Positions 24,056 to 34,316 of a stretch of 64,000 nt of DNA are shown in pieces. Positions within the stretch are counted from its first letter, which is position 1. The number at the start of each line of letters is the position of its first letter. The DNA is from Pholiota molesta (lineage: Eukaryota > Basidiomycota > Agaricomycetes > Agaricales > Strophariaceae): assembly GCA_014925825.1 (NCBI GenBank), contig JACGCK010000070.1, positions 124,001 through 188,000 on the forward strand. The letters run 5' to 3'. The position numbers and the translations under genes were made by a program. The notes under the pieces were generated by a model. It saw only the letters and a program-made list of their open reading frames with translations, searched no databases and had not been told where the DNA came from.

Positions 24056-25905
24056 ATGGGGCCCGCCCCGCTGCACGCCTGCACGTTCCTCACCCATGAG
24101 CCCGCCACGCTCCTTACCCAGCTCACGCGCCTCGCGGCCACGTACGGCGGTCGCGGACACACCCTCCTCTTCGCGCTCTCCGCCAACTTCCCGCGCGCAG
24201 ACGACCTGCAGGCCGTCGTCCACCGGCTCACCACCTTCCACCACCCGCAGACACCAACGCGCGCGAACACCACCACCACCACCACGACTCGGGGACATGG
24301 ACACGGTCACACGGTCGGCTGTCTGACGGATGTGCCGCAGGGAGAGGCGCAGCTGTCGTGTGCGGTGGCCGTGTTCGACTCCGCGCACTGCGTCCCCTTC
24401 CGCTCGGCGCTTGCTGGGCGCGTGCAGCCCCAGGTCGGCCGCTGGCATGCGTTCCGCAAACAGTCTGAGTCTGAGGACGAACTCCCTGTGTCGGCAACCG
24501 GCGCGCCCGACTGGGGCGACGACGCAGGGAGCGGCGCGCCAGTGGATTGGGAGGCCGTTTGGAGCCGCTCGTCCCAGCCCTCCGCTGCCGCCCTCCTCCC
24601 AGAAGCGCTTCAATCGATCCCGCAAGTCTCTCTTGCCTGTATCTCCTTTTGATCAACTAACATCCTCCTCCACTGCTATATGCCTGCAGCCCCTCGCACG
24701 TCAGTACCCTCCTCAGCTTCTCCGCACCCCATCCCGACGCCCTCACGCGCGCGCTGTCGTCCTACATCTCGAAATCTCCGTCGTCGTCTCCATCAACATC
24801 GCTCACACTCACCGCTGCCCCTACGCATTTCATAACTGGGCGCCCTGTGACTCTGTTCTTGGATGGGAAGATATATGGGGAGGGTGCTGTCGGCGTGGCC
24901 CTCCTGCGGGATGGTGAGAAGGATCCCAGCTATAGGACAAAATTCGTAGGCATGAAGCGTCTAGGAAAAGCGATGAGAATTACCAGGTAAGCCCGTGCTT
25001 CATCCCACACCCCTTCCCGCACCGGTCTATGCACGTCGATCGCCGGGGCGAAATGTATTGACTCAGTCAACGTGCATATCTAGCCGCGAAGGAAACATGA
25101 TCAACGCCCTGGACGACGCCAACCCCACGCGCCTTCTTCTCAGTGCGCTCGACGCAGCGGGGCTCGGCGCCACCGCCGCTACGCCACTGGCCCGCACGTT
25201 CAAAGAGGACGCGCAGTTCGCGCTCGGCGTCTTGAACGCGTCTGGGCAGGTCAGTCTTGTCCGCCTGCCCCATCCACCTTCCTCTTCCTTTCCTTACCAC
25301 GTCGACATATATACTGAATTAGGCGCTTTCTTTCTTTCTTTCTTTTTTGTAGATAACGCAGACATATAAAATCACCGCAGGCGATCCCGCCGCGCGTGGC
25401 GGGAGCCTCGCGCTCGACGCCCCACGCGCGCCCCCGGTGGGGAGCACAGTGCAGGTATGTTCTCCCGCGCCCCTCGTTCTCTCGCTCTACGAACCCAATC
25501 CTGACCCCTCCTCCTCCTCCCGCGCAGTTCTTACACTGCCCCTCCCCGCGCGGTGTCGTCGCGCCGTACATCATCCCGAGTTCACTCCTAGCGGGCGGGA
25601 CGCGGAAGAACGTGCTGGCGTTTGTGACGGGGCCCGCGCCCAGCGGGAGCCTGCCGCCGTCCGCCGCCGTAGGTGACGGGATGTACCATGAGGTGATCAC
25701 GAACTCGGTGGTGGAGATCCTCAGTAAAGCGTTCGTCGCGGCGTCGATGCAGGGCTTTGTCGTGGCGCAGGCGGCGGCGGCTGGGGAGACGCGTCCCGGG
25801 GAGGAGGAGGCGTGGACGTGCTCGCTGCCTGGGGGCATCGGGTTGGTGGAGTGGGTTGACACGTCGGAGAGACCTCCTATAGAGAATCGCGCAGATAACC
25901 TGTAG
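24056..25905 (+). CDS. FIST-domain-like protein
   Basis: The start MGPAPLHACTFLTHEPATLL is in a strong Kozak context. The N-terminal part contains GHTLLFALSANFPR, a poly-Thr run encoded by (ACC)n with a GHGHGH insert near 24268-24310, then GCLTDVPQGEAQLSCAVAVF. After a GC-AG intron (24622-24689) come VTLFLDGKIYGEGAVGVALL, REGNMINALDDANPTRLLLS and EDAQFALGVLNASGQ. The end has VGDGMYHEVITNSVVEILSK. The order of a Gly-rich sensor-like half followed by a GN-ALD-P-L half resembles FIST N and C domains, which are proposed small-ligand sensors. I am not certain of this. Introns also lie near 24989-25083, 25249-25352 and 25454-25527. The gene ends at TAG 25903-25905. Confidence 0.6.
24622..24689 (+). 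other. GC-AG intron
   Basis: The donor reads GCAAGT and the acceptor TGCAG. Phase 2 is kept only with this donor (ATC-CC then C, giving Pro-Pro-Ser-His). No usable GT donor gives the downstream frame. Confidence 0.6.
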
Positions 25906-26690
25906 GCCAACATATGATGAGACCCCACAGATTATCTATGGATTGACTTTGCAGCGATCTCCAAAAGTTTCTCCATAGATAATAAATCTGTAGAGATTCT
26001 ACAAAAAATGGCCGTTCATCGCGTGCTCATCAGGCTCGGATCGGTCCGTCCCACAGCATCTCATGGTATGTCGTATACGTGGTACATGTAATATAATTTG
26101 CTGTTAGATGGTCTTCTTGCGCTACCGAGTTTAAACATAGAGCTTGCGTATGATGTAAATAGACGCGATGGCTCTGACTTCCGGAATCCGGCTCGTTATG
26201 TCCGGAACACAACCACGAACACCGGAAATGAGGTCAGAAAAAACCTGTGCGTTCATTTGCCACTAACATCCACTAAGTACTACTCCACCACCACTACTAC
26301 CACCACCACCACCACCACTGCTACACCGATTCCGGTTCTTTCTCTCGCCCGCTGGCGAATTGCTTGTGTACTACTGTGATCAATTGGATCTGCCTCCACG
26401 TAACAAGCTGCACAGGCTCGGTTGCTAGAGCTTCGACTCAGTACTCGAGTTGGGCCTCGAGGCAGGTTAAAACAAGAATTCTGATATTTGGGGAACGCAG
26501 GCGCAGGCCCAGACTTTCAACAACCAACCAACGAACCGCCCAACGAACCAACAACGGTAACGTCATCTACCTTCAACATTTAAATAACTCCCATAAGCAT
26601 CCTGCGCTCTCAAGTGGACCTCGACGCTCAGCCAAGTTCGGCGGTGCATCTATACACCTTTGAATTTTTGAAAGCGCACTGCCAGTGACT
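25906..26690. other. intergenic with inverted repeat and microsatellite
   Basis: It contains the stem-loop at 25927-25991, an (ACC/ACT)n trinucleotide tract near 26283-26323, and an AACC/AACG-rich tract near 26520-26556 just upstream of the next gene. No ORF of note. Confidence 0.55.
25927..25991. repeat. inverted repeat downstream of FIST-like gene
   Basis: The left arm ACAGATTATCTATGGA (25927-25942) pairs with the right arm 25972-25991 (TCCATAGATAATAAATCTGT), with a 4-base bulge. The centre is about 29 nt. It starts 22 bp after the stop codon, so it would form in the 3' UTR. Confidence 0.65.
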
Positions 26691-27882
26691 ATGTCCTTCC
26701 TCCTAGACCCGACCTCGCCCTCTACTTCCGCATCCACGTCCGCATCCTCCCCGGACTCCCTCGCATTCCCACCAGGGATCGCAGAGACCATCCTCACCAC
26801 CGTCGACGACGGGAGCAAGAGCCGCATCCTCGTCCCCCCGACCCCGTCCGATGCCGGACCCAGTCCCCTCGCCCCATCCCCCAGCGACCCCGCTGCACCA
26901 CCACCACCACCACCACCACACCACACACACGGAGGCACACACGGAGACGCAGACGCAGACGCAGACACCGCCGCAGCTGCGGCCACAGGCGCATGGCACC
27001 ACCGCACGCAGTCGGCCCCCTCGCGTGCGCAGTCCGGTGTTGTGACGTCGCCAGCGGGCACGAGCCAGACCGCCACCGCCACCGCGCTCCGCGGCCCCGC
27101 ACGCTTCCTCCTCGTCGTCGCCCCGCAGTCGGCGGCGGAAAGAAGCCCGCCGGCGTCGACGCGGTCGTCTGATAGCAGCGTGCAGCACAGTCGCTCTCGG
27201 TTCTATTCGGAATCGGAATCGAGCGGCAGCTCCACGGAGTCCAGCAGTGCGAGTGGGGACGACGGCGCGTCGCCCTCGACTGAGCGCGCCCGGTGGCCGG
27301 CTCCGGATGTAAGGGTGCGCAGCGCCCGCGCTGCTGGCAAGCTGCGGGCGGATATCGCGGCGGGCGTGGGCAGCGGCAGCGGCAGTGGCAGAGGGCTAGC
27401 GGACGAGGCGCGGCGGAGCGCGCTTTCGCCGACGCCGCGCGTCCGCATGTCGGAGTCGCTGCTGTTCTCGCACTCATTGCCTCCTCAAGTAAAGTGGAAG
27501 GGAAAGGAAAGGGAGAGGGATCCGGAGCTGGATGTAAGGAAGGAAAGGACGCGGGAGAAGGCGCCCCAGCAGCACCATCGGCGGCGGAGCTCTGGCGCGA
27601 CGTCGTTGAGTAAGATACGGACGACGAGAGGCGATACGGTCATTAAATACGAGGAACCAGGCTTTTGTGAGTACATTTCATGCGTTTATGCTCCATCGAG
27701 CCTTTATTGATCATGGCTCTTTATCTGGGGGTATGTTACTTGGAACAGCACGCGACTTTTTTCTCCTCATTGCTCTGTGTATCGGCATCGCCTGCGGATT
27801 CGTCCTCGTCGCCCGCCCGGCGATGTTGTCGCTCCTTGGGCATCCCGGGTCTGTGAGCTTTAGCCTGGCGGACCTCGATTGA
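26691..27882 (+). CDS. Ser-rich low-complexity protein with C-terminal membrane anchor
   Basis: I do not recognise this protein. The start is ATG at 26691. Exon 1 (26691-27666) encodes about 325 residues of Ser/Thr/Pro/Ala-rich sequence with a Pro-His run and a DADADAD repeat near 26890-26970, then SESESSGSSTESSSASGDD. A basic patch near the end (KWKGKERERD, TREKAPQQHHRRRSSG) leads to TRGDTVIKYEEPGF. An 82-nt intron (27667-27748) precedes exon 2, which encodes DFFLLIALCIGIACGFVLVA, a single transmembrane helix, then a short luminal or mitochondrial tail ending FSLADLD. It is therefore a probable tail-anchored protein with a long disordered cytosolic part. RRRSSG and similar sites could be phosphorylated by basophilic kinases. 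Exon 1 is very GC-rich, which gives long shadow ORFs on the other strand. Confidence 0.65.
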
Positions 27883-28747
27883 TGTTCGAGCCTTTTTCTT
27901 AACTGTCACCACGATTGATTACAACGGACGTCTTCGATGAAAGACGAGTGCGCGTTCGATGGGATGACGCTGACTATAGCGTGCTCGTTGATCACCACAC
28001 AAAACAACTTAATGCATTATGACGATCGGATGGAATATTGTACAATAACTTGGGACACATCCTAATGACTCGGTAATGCCCCACCGATGGCTTTTCGCTA
28101 TAGACACACTCACTATTACCATAGAAATTAGAAATCGAACTGCATGTATACGTATACCTCGGAATAGGATAACTTGGCTCCAAATAAGCAGTGGGATTGG
28201 GATTGGAAGCCATGATGCCAATCAAGACCTCGACATTCTTAGGAACTGTAATTTCGTGCATATTTTTTCAATTCGATCGTACCACGGGGATCGACAGTGA
28301 GAGAATGGCATCCTCTGTGGTGCTGATTCAGAGGAATAGGAGTTTTATATCTACTACGGAATAAATGACGGAATACGCGCGTTCTTCTGAGCATTAGCAG
28401 ATGCGGGTGACTGTGTTAACTTTGGCATTTGAGTTAGGTGGATGTGCGAAATGAATCCGAAACACTCACAGCCGGAGAGCTTCACGGAAAATGCCATCGA
28501 GATAAGGCAAAGGTGCCACCTGATCATAAGCCAGCTCGCAATCCGAATTTTCTCGAGCTTCTGCAAAGCTTCTGCGATCTCCTATGCACTAATAGAAGTC
28601 GTGTAGTCCATTGCTGCGAAAGTTGAATTTTTCACATCAACTCAATTTCTTGGTCAAATGACATAGCCAGATGCTGCGATCGCGAACGGTTGCTCACCGT
28701 GCCAAAATGCTTACCTGAGGTTTGTTTTATACCTCTTTTGATTATTT

Positions 28748-28769
28748 AACATTCAAGCTTTTGAATGTT
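28748..28769. repeat. palindrome, 9-bp perfect arms
   Basis: AACATTCAA and TTGAATGTT arms around GCTT. Confidence 0.7.
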
Positions 28770-28799
28770 CTGAATCATCCTAAGTATGTGCGTACCGAA

Positions 28800-28827
28800 G
28801 AAGTTCTGATTCCTGAATCAGGACTTC
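28800..28827. repeat. imperfect palindrome, 14-bp arms
   Basis: GAAGTTCTGATTCC against TGAATCAGGACTTC; 12 of 14 positions pair. Confidence 0.65.
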
Positions 28828-29004
28828 AACAAAAATTGCCAATAATACAGAAATACATTTAAATTGTTTATATATATTAAAAAGAAGTCAAACCCAGCGT
28901 CGAATAAGTAGTAGAGAAGGCAGGCGCGGGCGATGCGGGCAGAGCGTCGAAGGCGAGGCCGCTTTATCACCGGATCTGAGGCGGATCGATCATCCGGCCG
29001 CTGT

Positions 29005-29030
29005 GAAAAGTTATCGTCTCGATAACTTTC
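29005..29030. repeat. hairpin with GTTATCG arms
   Basis: GAAAAGTTATCG and CGATAACTTTC flank a 3-base TCT loop; the inner 9-bp AAGTTATCG arm is perfect. Confidence 0.65.
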
Positions 29031-29200
29031 CCTTCTGAACTGCCACGGTCGTTTTTTCCATGCCTTTGAGGGAAAACGACAAGCACTCCCCTCCTTTCTT
29101 CATCTTTTTTACAATAGTTCCTTCCCAATGGTATTCACTATCAAACAAAATGATAACTTGTAAGTTCCCTCATCAAAGTTTTGACAATGTTCAACGGCAC

Positions 29201-30443
29201 TCACAACGGCTTGCGGGTTTTCTCCTTGGGCTCCGCTTTCTCGTCCTTCCGAGACGGCGCCTGTAGTTGAGGTCGGCGGGAGGAGCCAGCTGTTGCGCGC
29301 ATGAGATTGGGTACAGAGTGATGAAGAACGATAAGCCTCACCTGGATTAATGTGCGCAACCGCACCAGTAGCACCAGACGGTGCGCATCCTTCTCTAGCC
29401 TGTGATCCTTGTTTAGGAGCTCCATCGCGGCAAACTGTTCTGTTCGTTAGATAGGACATGTGATAACAGGAATCCGTTACGCGCCTCGTTTCGCATCTCT
29501 GATGACCTCCGGACTAGTGGAAGGGGTATCATCCGAGTCTGAATCCCACTTCCTCTTCGAGGCCGATACCCTCTCCCCGTCTTCTCTTGTGGGCGACTCG
29601 CCCCCTCGGTTCGCGATGGGACTACAACAATTACCTGATAAGCGATGGGCTCGTTCCAAGAGGCACTTGAAAATCAATTACCGTTGATCCATTGCGGTCT
29701 GTGGGTTGCGTAAGCCCAAGGCCTCTCCGCTCGACCAAATGGATACATTCGGTCGAGCGACTGGGTCGGCTGTATGATTGTGATTTCCGATTGCCTCTTC
29801 GTTGAGACAATCGTGTATATCGGCAAAAGCTGAGGCAGTTATCAGCTTTCAAACTTCATCATATTCCGAAAGAAAACTAACGTTTGGCGACTTTATATGG
29901 AGCGGCGTCGTCGGAAGTATTGCCAAGGTGTGTAGCAGCTGTATATATGGTTGTATCGTACGAGGGTGGCCGGATCGGCGGGGGTGCAGGCTCGCTGAGA
30001 GCGAGCTCGGCGAATTGGACATCCGAACCTGAGGAGCCGCGCAGCCAGTCGTTGAAGAACATCTCCAAACCGGCTTCGTTGATCGTAGGAGGGCCGACGG
30101 GGAGCTCCAGACCGCCACTGCCAGGTGGGACTATGAGATTCAATCAGATGTGCTTCTGACATTGAGTATATAGAAAATATCGATCTTACGCGCAAATGGG
30201 TTGGAGTTGGGAATGTTCGCAAGCTCGTTGTTGAGCTCTTCAGCCAAGAGATGTATCGCCCATTCTGGGCTGCCTTCTATCATCGGGTCTTGCCACAAGT
30301 ATTCTATATGAGGTGGGTGTCATTTGTCTGCTCCTGTGGTGGTAGTATACTGCCTGAAGCTCACCGACAATCTCCTGCTTGTTTTTAGGACGAAATAGAG
30401 AAAAGTAATCTGTCCAAAATGATAATGTCAATGTATTAAACAT
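29201..30443 (-). CDS. hypothetical multi-exon protein
   Basis: Not recognised. ATG at 30443 begins MFNTLTLSFWTDYFSLFRPK. In-frame splicing of short exons then gives EYLWQDPMIEGSPEWAIHLL, ELNNELANIPNSNPFA, PPGSGGLELPVGPPTINEAG, LEMFFNDWLRGSSGSDVQFA, ADIHDCLNEEAIGNHNHTAD and ASKRKWDSDSDDTPSTSPEV. It continues FAAMELLNKDHRLEKDAHRL and finishes with a basic tail KDEKAEPKEKTRKPL at 29201. About seven introns of 45-75 nt have good GT-AG borders and keep frame, which supports a real gene. The acidic KRKWDSDSDD patch followed by a basic C-terminus suggests a nuclear protein; this is inference. It has no enzymatic motif. Confidence 0.55.
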
Positions 30444-31349
30444 AGTTGCAATTGGAGAGGGGGAAGGAGGTGCTGGGGTGCAGTTTTGGTCTAGCCCCAC
30501 GGACAATCTGACGGTCTTATAGTCTTATATACTGCTCTCATAGTTGTGCCTCGTCCTCATGTCGAAGCCCCTAGATCCCACTAATCCCATTGTGCCACTT
30601 CCGAGTCGTGAGGCAAGCGAGTCACCTCTACGCATACAATGGAAACGCTAGCCACTCAGATACCCAAACACGGCAATCTTGCCCTTGCGCAACACGACTA
30701 TCAGCTGGGTCTGACATGTTGATCTGTGGGCGACCCCTTCTGCTGGGTCGTATGCGCCAATAACGGACTGGTCATCGGAGTCTATTGCTGATTATCATTT
30801 TTGTCATTGTTCCTGCTCAAAAACACGCGCTTTGTCCGGGTGTGTCCCCCAGTTCGAAGAGAGCAGCGCGGTGTGTGCGTGGGTAAACACGTTGTTTCGG
30901 CGCGCCGCCGGTTATACGCTTCTGGCATGAGCGCCTCTTTCAGGAAATTGCGTGGAGTCACTAATGGGGTATCTAGGCTATAGTACTCGAGATTAAGAGG
31001 CTGCACCGCCCATCCTGCGACAAGACTTACTCTGATCAGTGATCATGAGAGAGGCTGCGTCACCTCGAGCACGCCTCCTTTAGTTAGCCCACCTGCATTT
31101 GACACCCTAAAGAGGCACAAGGAAATCCTCACCTCATTGTTGCGCTTGCCTACGCGGCAGCGCCACTTGCGCTTCGTTTGCGCTAAGATTTTTCGCTGAT
31201 TCGCGTGACTCCGAGCATTTTGCGCGTATTTGTGCATACCTGCGTGAGTGGAGAGAGATATTTTACCACTAAGTGGAAATTTTGCGCGTACTTGCGCTGG
31301 GCATTGTAGATATCTGTTGTATTCTACCAGAAAATATTACCGACCATGA
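30444..31349. other. intergenic region with TTGCGC-rich tract
   Basis: No gene seen. Between 31145 and 31300 the motif TTGCGC recurs, including ATTTTGCGCGTATTTGTGC near 31216 and a close copy, ATTTTGCGCGTACTTGCGC, near 31280. Confidence 0.45.
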
Positions 31350-31735
31350 GTTCATGGCAATCTTGTAGCTCAGCCGTCAATGTGGGATACAATCTAGGTA
31401 AGAGTAAGGATAAGAGCAAGAGTAAGAAAAATAGTCGAGAATGTCGAGCAAAGGATTTAGTATATATCCATTATGTAGATAGCAAACCAGTACATTCATG
31501 CAGAACGTTATTATTGGAACAATGGGAGGACGATAGAAAACAAAGGAAGTAAGGGAAAGGTACCGATCACATCGTAGACTCGAGGCAGCGCACATCATCT
31601 ACCCGATGAGCTAAGAAAACAAGCAGAAAAAAATACAACATGTAAGAGAACAAAGTAACAAGTAAAGCGTAGAGCAGAATGTAAATAAGCTCAAACCTAA
31701 TCATCCCAGTATTCATCCCAGTTCCATATGATAAC
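31350..31735. repeat. left copy of a diverged direct repeat flanking F-box C
   Basis: It begins with AGCTCAGCCGTC (31367-31378) and shares many blocks in order with 33938-34290: GCAAAGGAT, TATGTAGATAGCAAA, GTACATTC, CGTTATTATTG, AACAATGGGAGGA, GACGATAGAAAA, GTAACAAGTAAAGCG and CAGTTCCATAT-like ends. By eye, identity is about 70 percent with small indels. Confidence 0.65.
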
Positions 31736-31777
31736 AGAACAAGTTGAAAACAACCAAACACCACGACTGACCGCCCA

Positions 31778-31930
31778 CGCCATAGAGCCGCTGGCCTCTG
31801 GTGAAGTACCCCCGGCACAAAAAGTATGAATAGAAGGGGAAGATTGCATAATCCTATAGCGGACTCACCTGTGAACGTCTGCTCCAGGTTCAGTAACCTC
31901 GAAGCCGATTACTACATGAGCGGAGCTCGA
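31778..31930 (-). pseudogene. relic related to exons 1-2 of the small membrane protein at 23242-23956
   Basis: Read on the minus strand, 31850-31780 gives YSYFLCRGYFTRGQRLYGVG, colinear with SAYFVRRWYLARRLRLYGIG of the intact gene. The nucleotide block GCCATAGAGCCGC matches exactly in both. Just upstream, SSSAHVV before a GTGAGT donor resembles the intact N-terminus PSSAPVV. No exon 3 equivalent is seen. It could also be a diverged short gene. Confidence 0.5.
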
Positions 31931-31982
31931 CACGTTATCTCTTGCATACATAAGTAATTGCATTCAACCTGAACTTCGAAGT

Positions 31983-33627
31983 TCATTTGTAAACAAAATC
32001 TAGAACAACCCAGGATCCATTCACCGATAACAAAATACGATTAGAAAAATCGTCGAGCATAGGCTCATCCTCATCCCATACATATGGCAGGCAAAGTTCA
32101 TGATGATTCGGCTGGGAAAGGGCAGGAAGAAGTAAAGACACATCTCGATTCTCGTCCTCGTCGCTAGGCCATAGGAAATGCACTGTTCTGATCGTCCCTT
32201 CATTTGGGTCGTGGGTACAGATTTTATTTCTGCCAACGCAGGTCTTTGGCGTGTTCGAAACACCAGCGTTGGATATCTGTTCGAAGCTTGGAGTATTACG
32301 ACTCTCATGAGGGATAGTCAATCCATATATATCACCGTCGATAATGAAAGTCGTCCGTGTCGCATGTAAATCAGGATATGGGATGGAGTAGAAGACTTCA
32401 CCAGATAGCATAGGATCTGTGAGCTTCCAGTAGGGCTCAATCTGTCGTAAATCGATAGTTTCACCAGCGGAGATCGGGGGCAGATTCGAGATGTCATACA
32501 ATGAAATGTAACTGTTGGAAATGATGGCAGCTTTGTCGTCTGCGACAAGGACCACATCATCCTGAGGAAAAACATTAGCACAAAATGACGAAATGTAAAA
32601 TCATAATCAATATATAGGCTCACAAATACACCAGAATCATTTTGATCATGCTGAAGATAAGACTTGAATTGGACGGTAGAATCGGAAAGGAGCCAATTGC
32701 ACACTTCACAATGGTAGAAAGACGCGTCAGCTTCGTATATAGATCTAATCAGGTGATGGCCGCGCATGTCAATCATTTCGATGATACCTGGAAGGTCGTT
32801 AGGAAGAGACTTCAATTTCTGAGCTTCCAGTGTCGCTTCGTTTCCACGGCCCTTCACGGTCAGGCGGTAGATATGGATTTGTGCAGGAGCCCAATCGGAT
32901 GGCGAGTCGTCCGGCCGAATAGTAGACCATGGAATGAGGCAAAGGATGTACGCCAACTCCGATGTGGCATCCCGGTCTACGTCATAGGCTAATTGCCAAC
33001 CTTGTTCTTCACTGTTAAGATCGATGATGCAGCGCGGCTCCTCCTCAGAGTCAGACAGTGGCATGTCTAAATCGTGGGCATAAACACGCCAACGATTGCG
33101 GCGCCTGCACGTCAGGAGCCACCGCCCCCCATCCAAAACCAAGACTTGATCGTGCACCTCGAAATCTGGGTCCACCTTGGAATCCCAGTCCAGCATCGAA
33201 AGAACGCGTACACGCGGTTCGGCGCCATTTGCCCATCGTACCTCTGAGGAGATGCGGCGCATAACGACATATTCAAGCTCCTCAGCTGTATACGCGCTGA
33301 TTGGGCGTTCGAGGATGGGAGGGACCCGCACTTCGTTGGATAGGCGGTAAAACAAGCAGACCCATAGCGGCCGGGAGATCGATATGTCATAAAATAACTG
33401 GCAGGTCTATAGCACCGCCATGAGCCAGCATATGTCAGTCTCACAAAGATGTAAATGGTCGTAGTGATAAACAAACTCACCCGTCGCATCACGAAAACGT
33501 CCTCCCAGCCAAGGTGCTGGAAAATCTCCACCAGCAGCTCAGTCGCCAGATTTTGCAGAATAGATTTATTATTGCTGCTTGGAATGTGCCATTTTGGACA
33601 TTCGCGTCGAACACACGTAGCTTGCAT
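31983..33627 (-). CDS. F-box protein, family copy C
   Basis: The start MQATCVRREC at 33627 is favoured over the in-frame 33681 because copy D begins the same way. Exon 1 has the F-box LATELLVEIFQHLGWEDVFV. Exon 2 has LFYRLSNEVRVPPILERPIS, AYTAEELEYVVMRRISSEVRW, VLDGGRWLLTC, RVYAHDLDMPL, IHIYRLTVKGRGNEATLEAQ and CEVCNWLLSDSTVQFKSY. Exon 3 (from about 32555) has LVADDKAAIISNSYISLYD and FIIDGDIYGLTIPHESRNTP and ends WVVLDFVYK. All exons are open. It is closest to copy D, which lies about 4.6 kb away in opposite orientation. It sits between the two copies of a direct repeat (31350-31735 and 33938-34290), so it may have arrived or been duplicated with that segment. Confidence 0.82.
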
Positions 33628-33851
33628 TGCGGTCGCGTCTAGTAGTTGTGACGGTCGGGTCCAGTCGCGCAAACTGATCAACTGAGTCGGAGGTGAGTAA
33701 TTGGGAGTGCCAGTGGGATATCAAAGATCGCGGTCGAGGCCACGGAGCTCGAGGATATCTTGCAGTATTGTTGGGATTAGAACAAGATTGAAAGTACAAA
33801 ATCAACGCGACTACCAAATTTTCGTTGAAGACTTTGCACCCAGGCTACGAA

Positions 33852-33863
33852 CACGTGATTACA
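33852..33863 (-). promoter_or_regulatory. E-box upstream of F-box C
   Basis: TGTAATCACGTG read toward the gene, about 225 bp upstream of the start. It keeps the ATCACGTG half of the A/B/E element but has no ACGCGT half. Confidence 0.45.
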
Positions 33864-33937
33864 GTATCGATCTCCGACAGACTGACTATAATTTTGTGAA
33901 TGAGCAACAGCCCTTGCCAGGATCACCACATCCGCGA

Positions 33938-34290
33938 GTTCATGCAGCTCAGCCGTCTATGTAGGGTGTTTTGATACAAAGAGAATCTAGGCAAGCGTAG
34001 GATAAGCGTAGCAAAAAAAATCGTCAATGTCGTGCAAAGGATCCAGTATGTAGATAGCAAAAGAGTACATTCGTGAGGAGCGTTATTATTGAAACAATGG
34101 GAGGAGGACGATAGAAAAGAAAGGAAAGTAGGGGAAAGGTAGCATGTACAGAGTACACATTCCCAATGAGCTATAAATACAAGTACAACTAGCAAAAAAT
34201 ACAACATACAAAAAGGAGAGCGTAACAAGTAAAGCGAAGAGCACTAAAAAATGTAAATGCACTCAAAACCAATCGTCCCTGTTCCATATA
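33938..34290. repeat. right copy of the direct repeat flanking F-box C
   Basis: It begins GTTCATGCAGCTCAGCCGTC and runs to the 3' end of the P-loop gene. It is homologous to 31350-31735. The right copy probably serves as the 3' UTR of the gene that ends at 34317. Confidence 0.65.
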
Positions 34291-34316
34291 ACGACCGCGC
34301 ACCACCCTCGCCTCAC

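Larger units (their letters stand above)
27883..29200. other. gene-poor intergenic region with three palindromes
   Basis: No domain-bearing ORF. AT-rich in 28620-28900. Perfect or near-perfect hairpins lie at 28748-28769, 28800-28827 and 29005-29030. Confidence 0.5.

Noticed and set aside
23905..25300. Long minus-strand ORFs opposite the FIST-like gene
   Set aside because: Shadow frames of GC-rich coding DNA with Arg/Ala/Gly-rich translations; the plus-strand frames carry the splice-consistent protein.
26573..27477. Long minus-strand ORFs opposite the Ser-rich anchored protein
   Set aside because: Produced by GC-rich repeats; no domain, and the plus frame has a start, an intron and a transmembrane exon.
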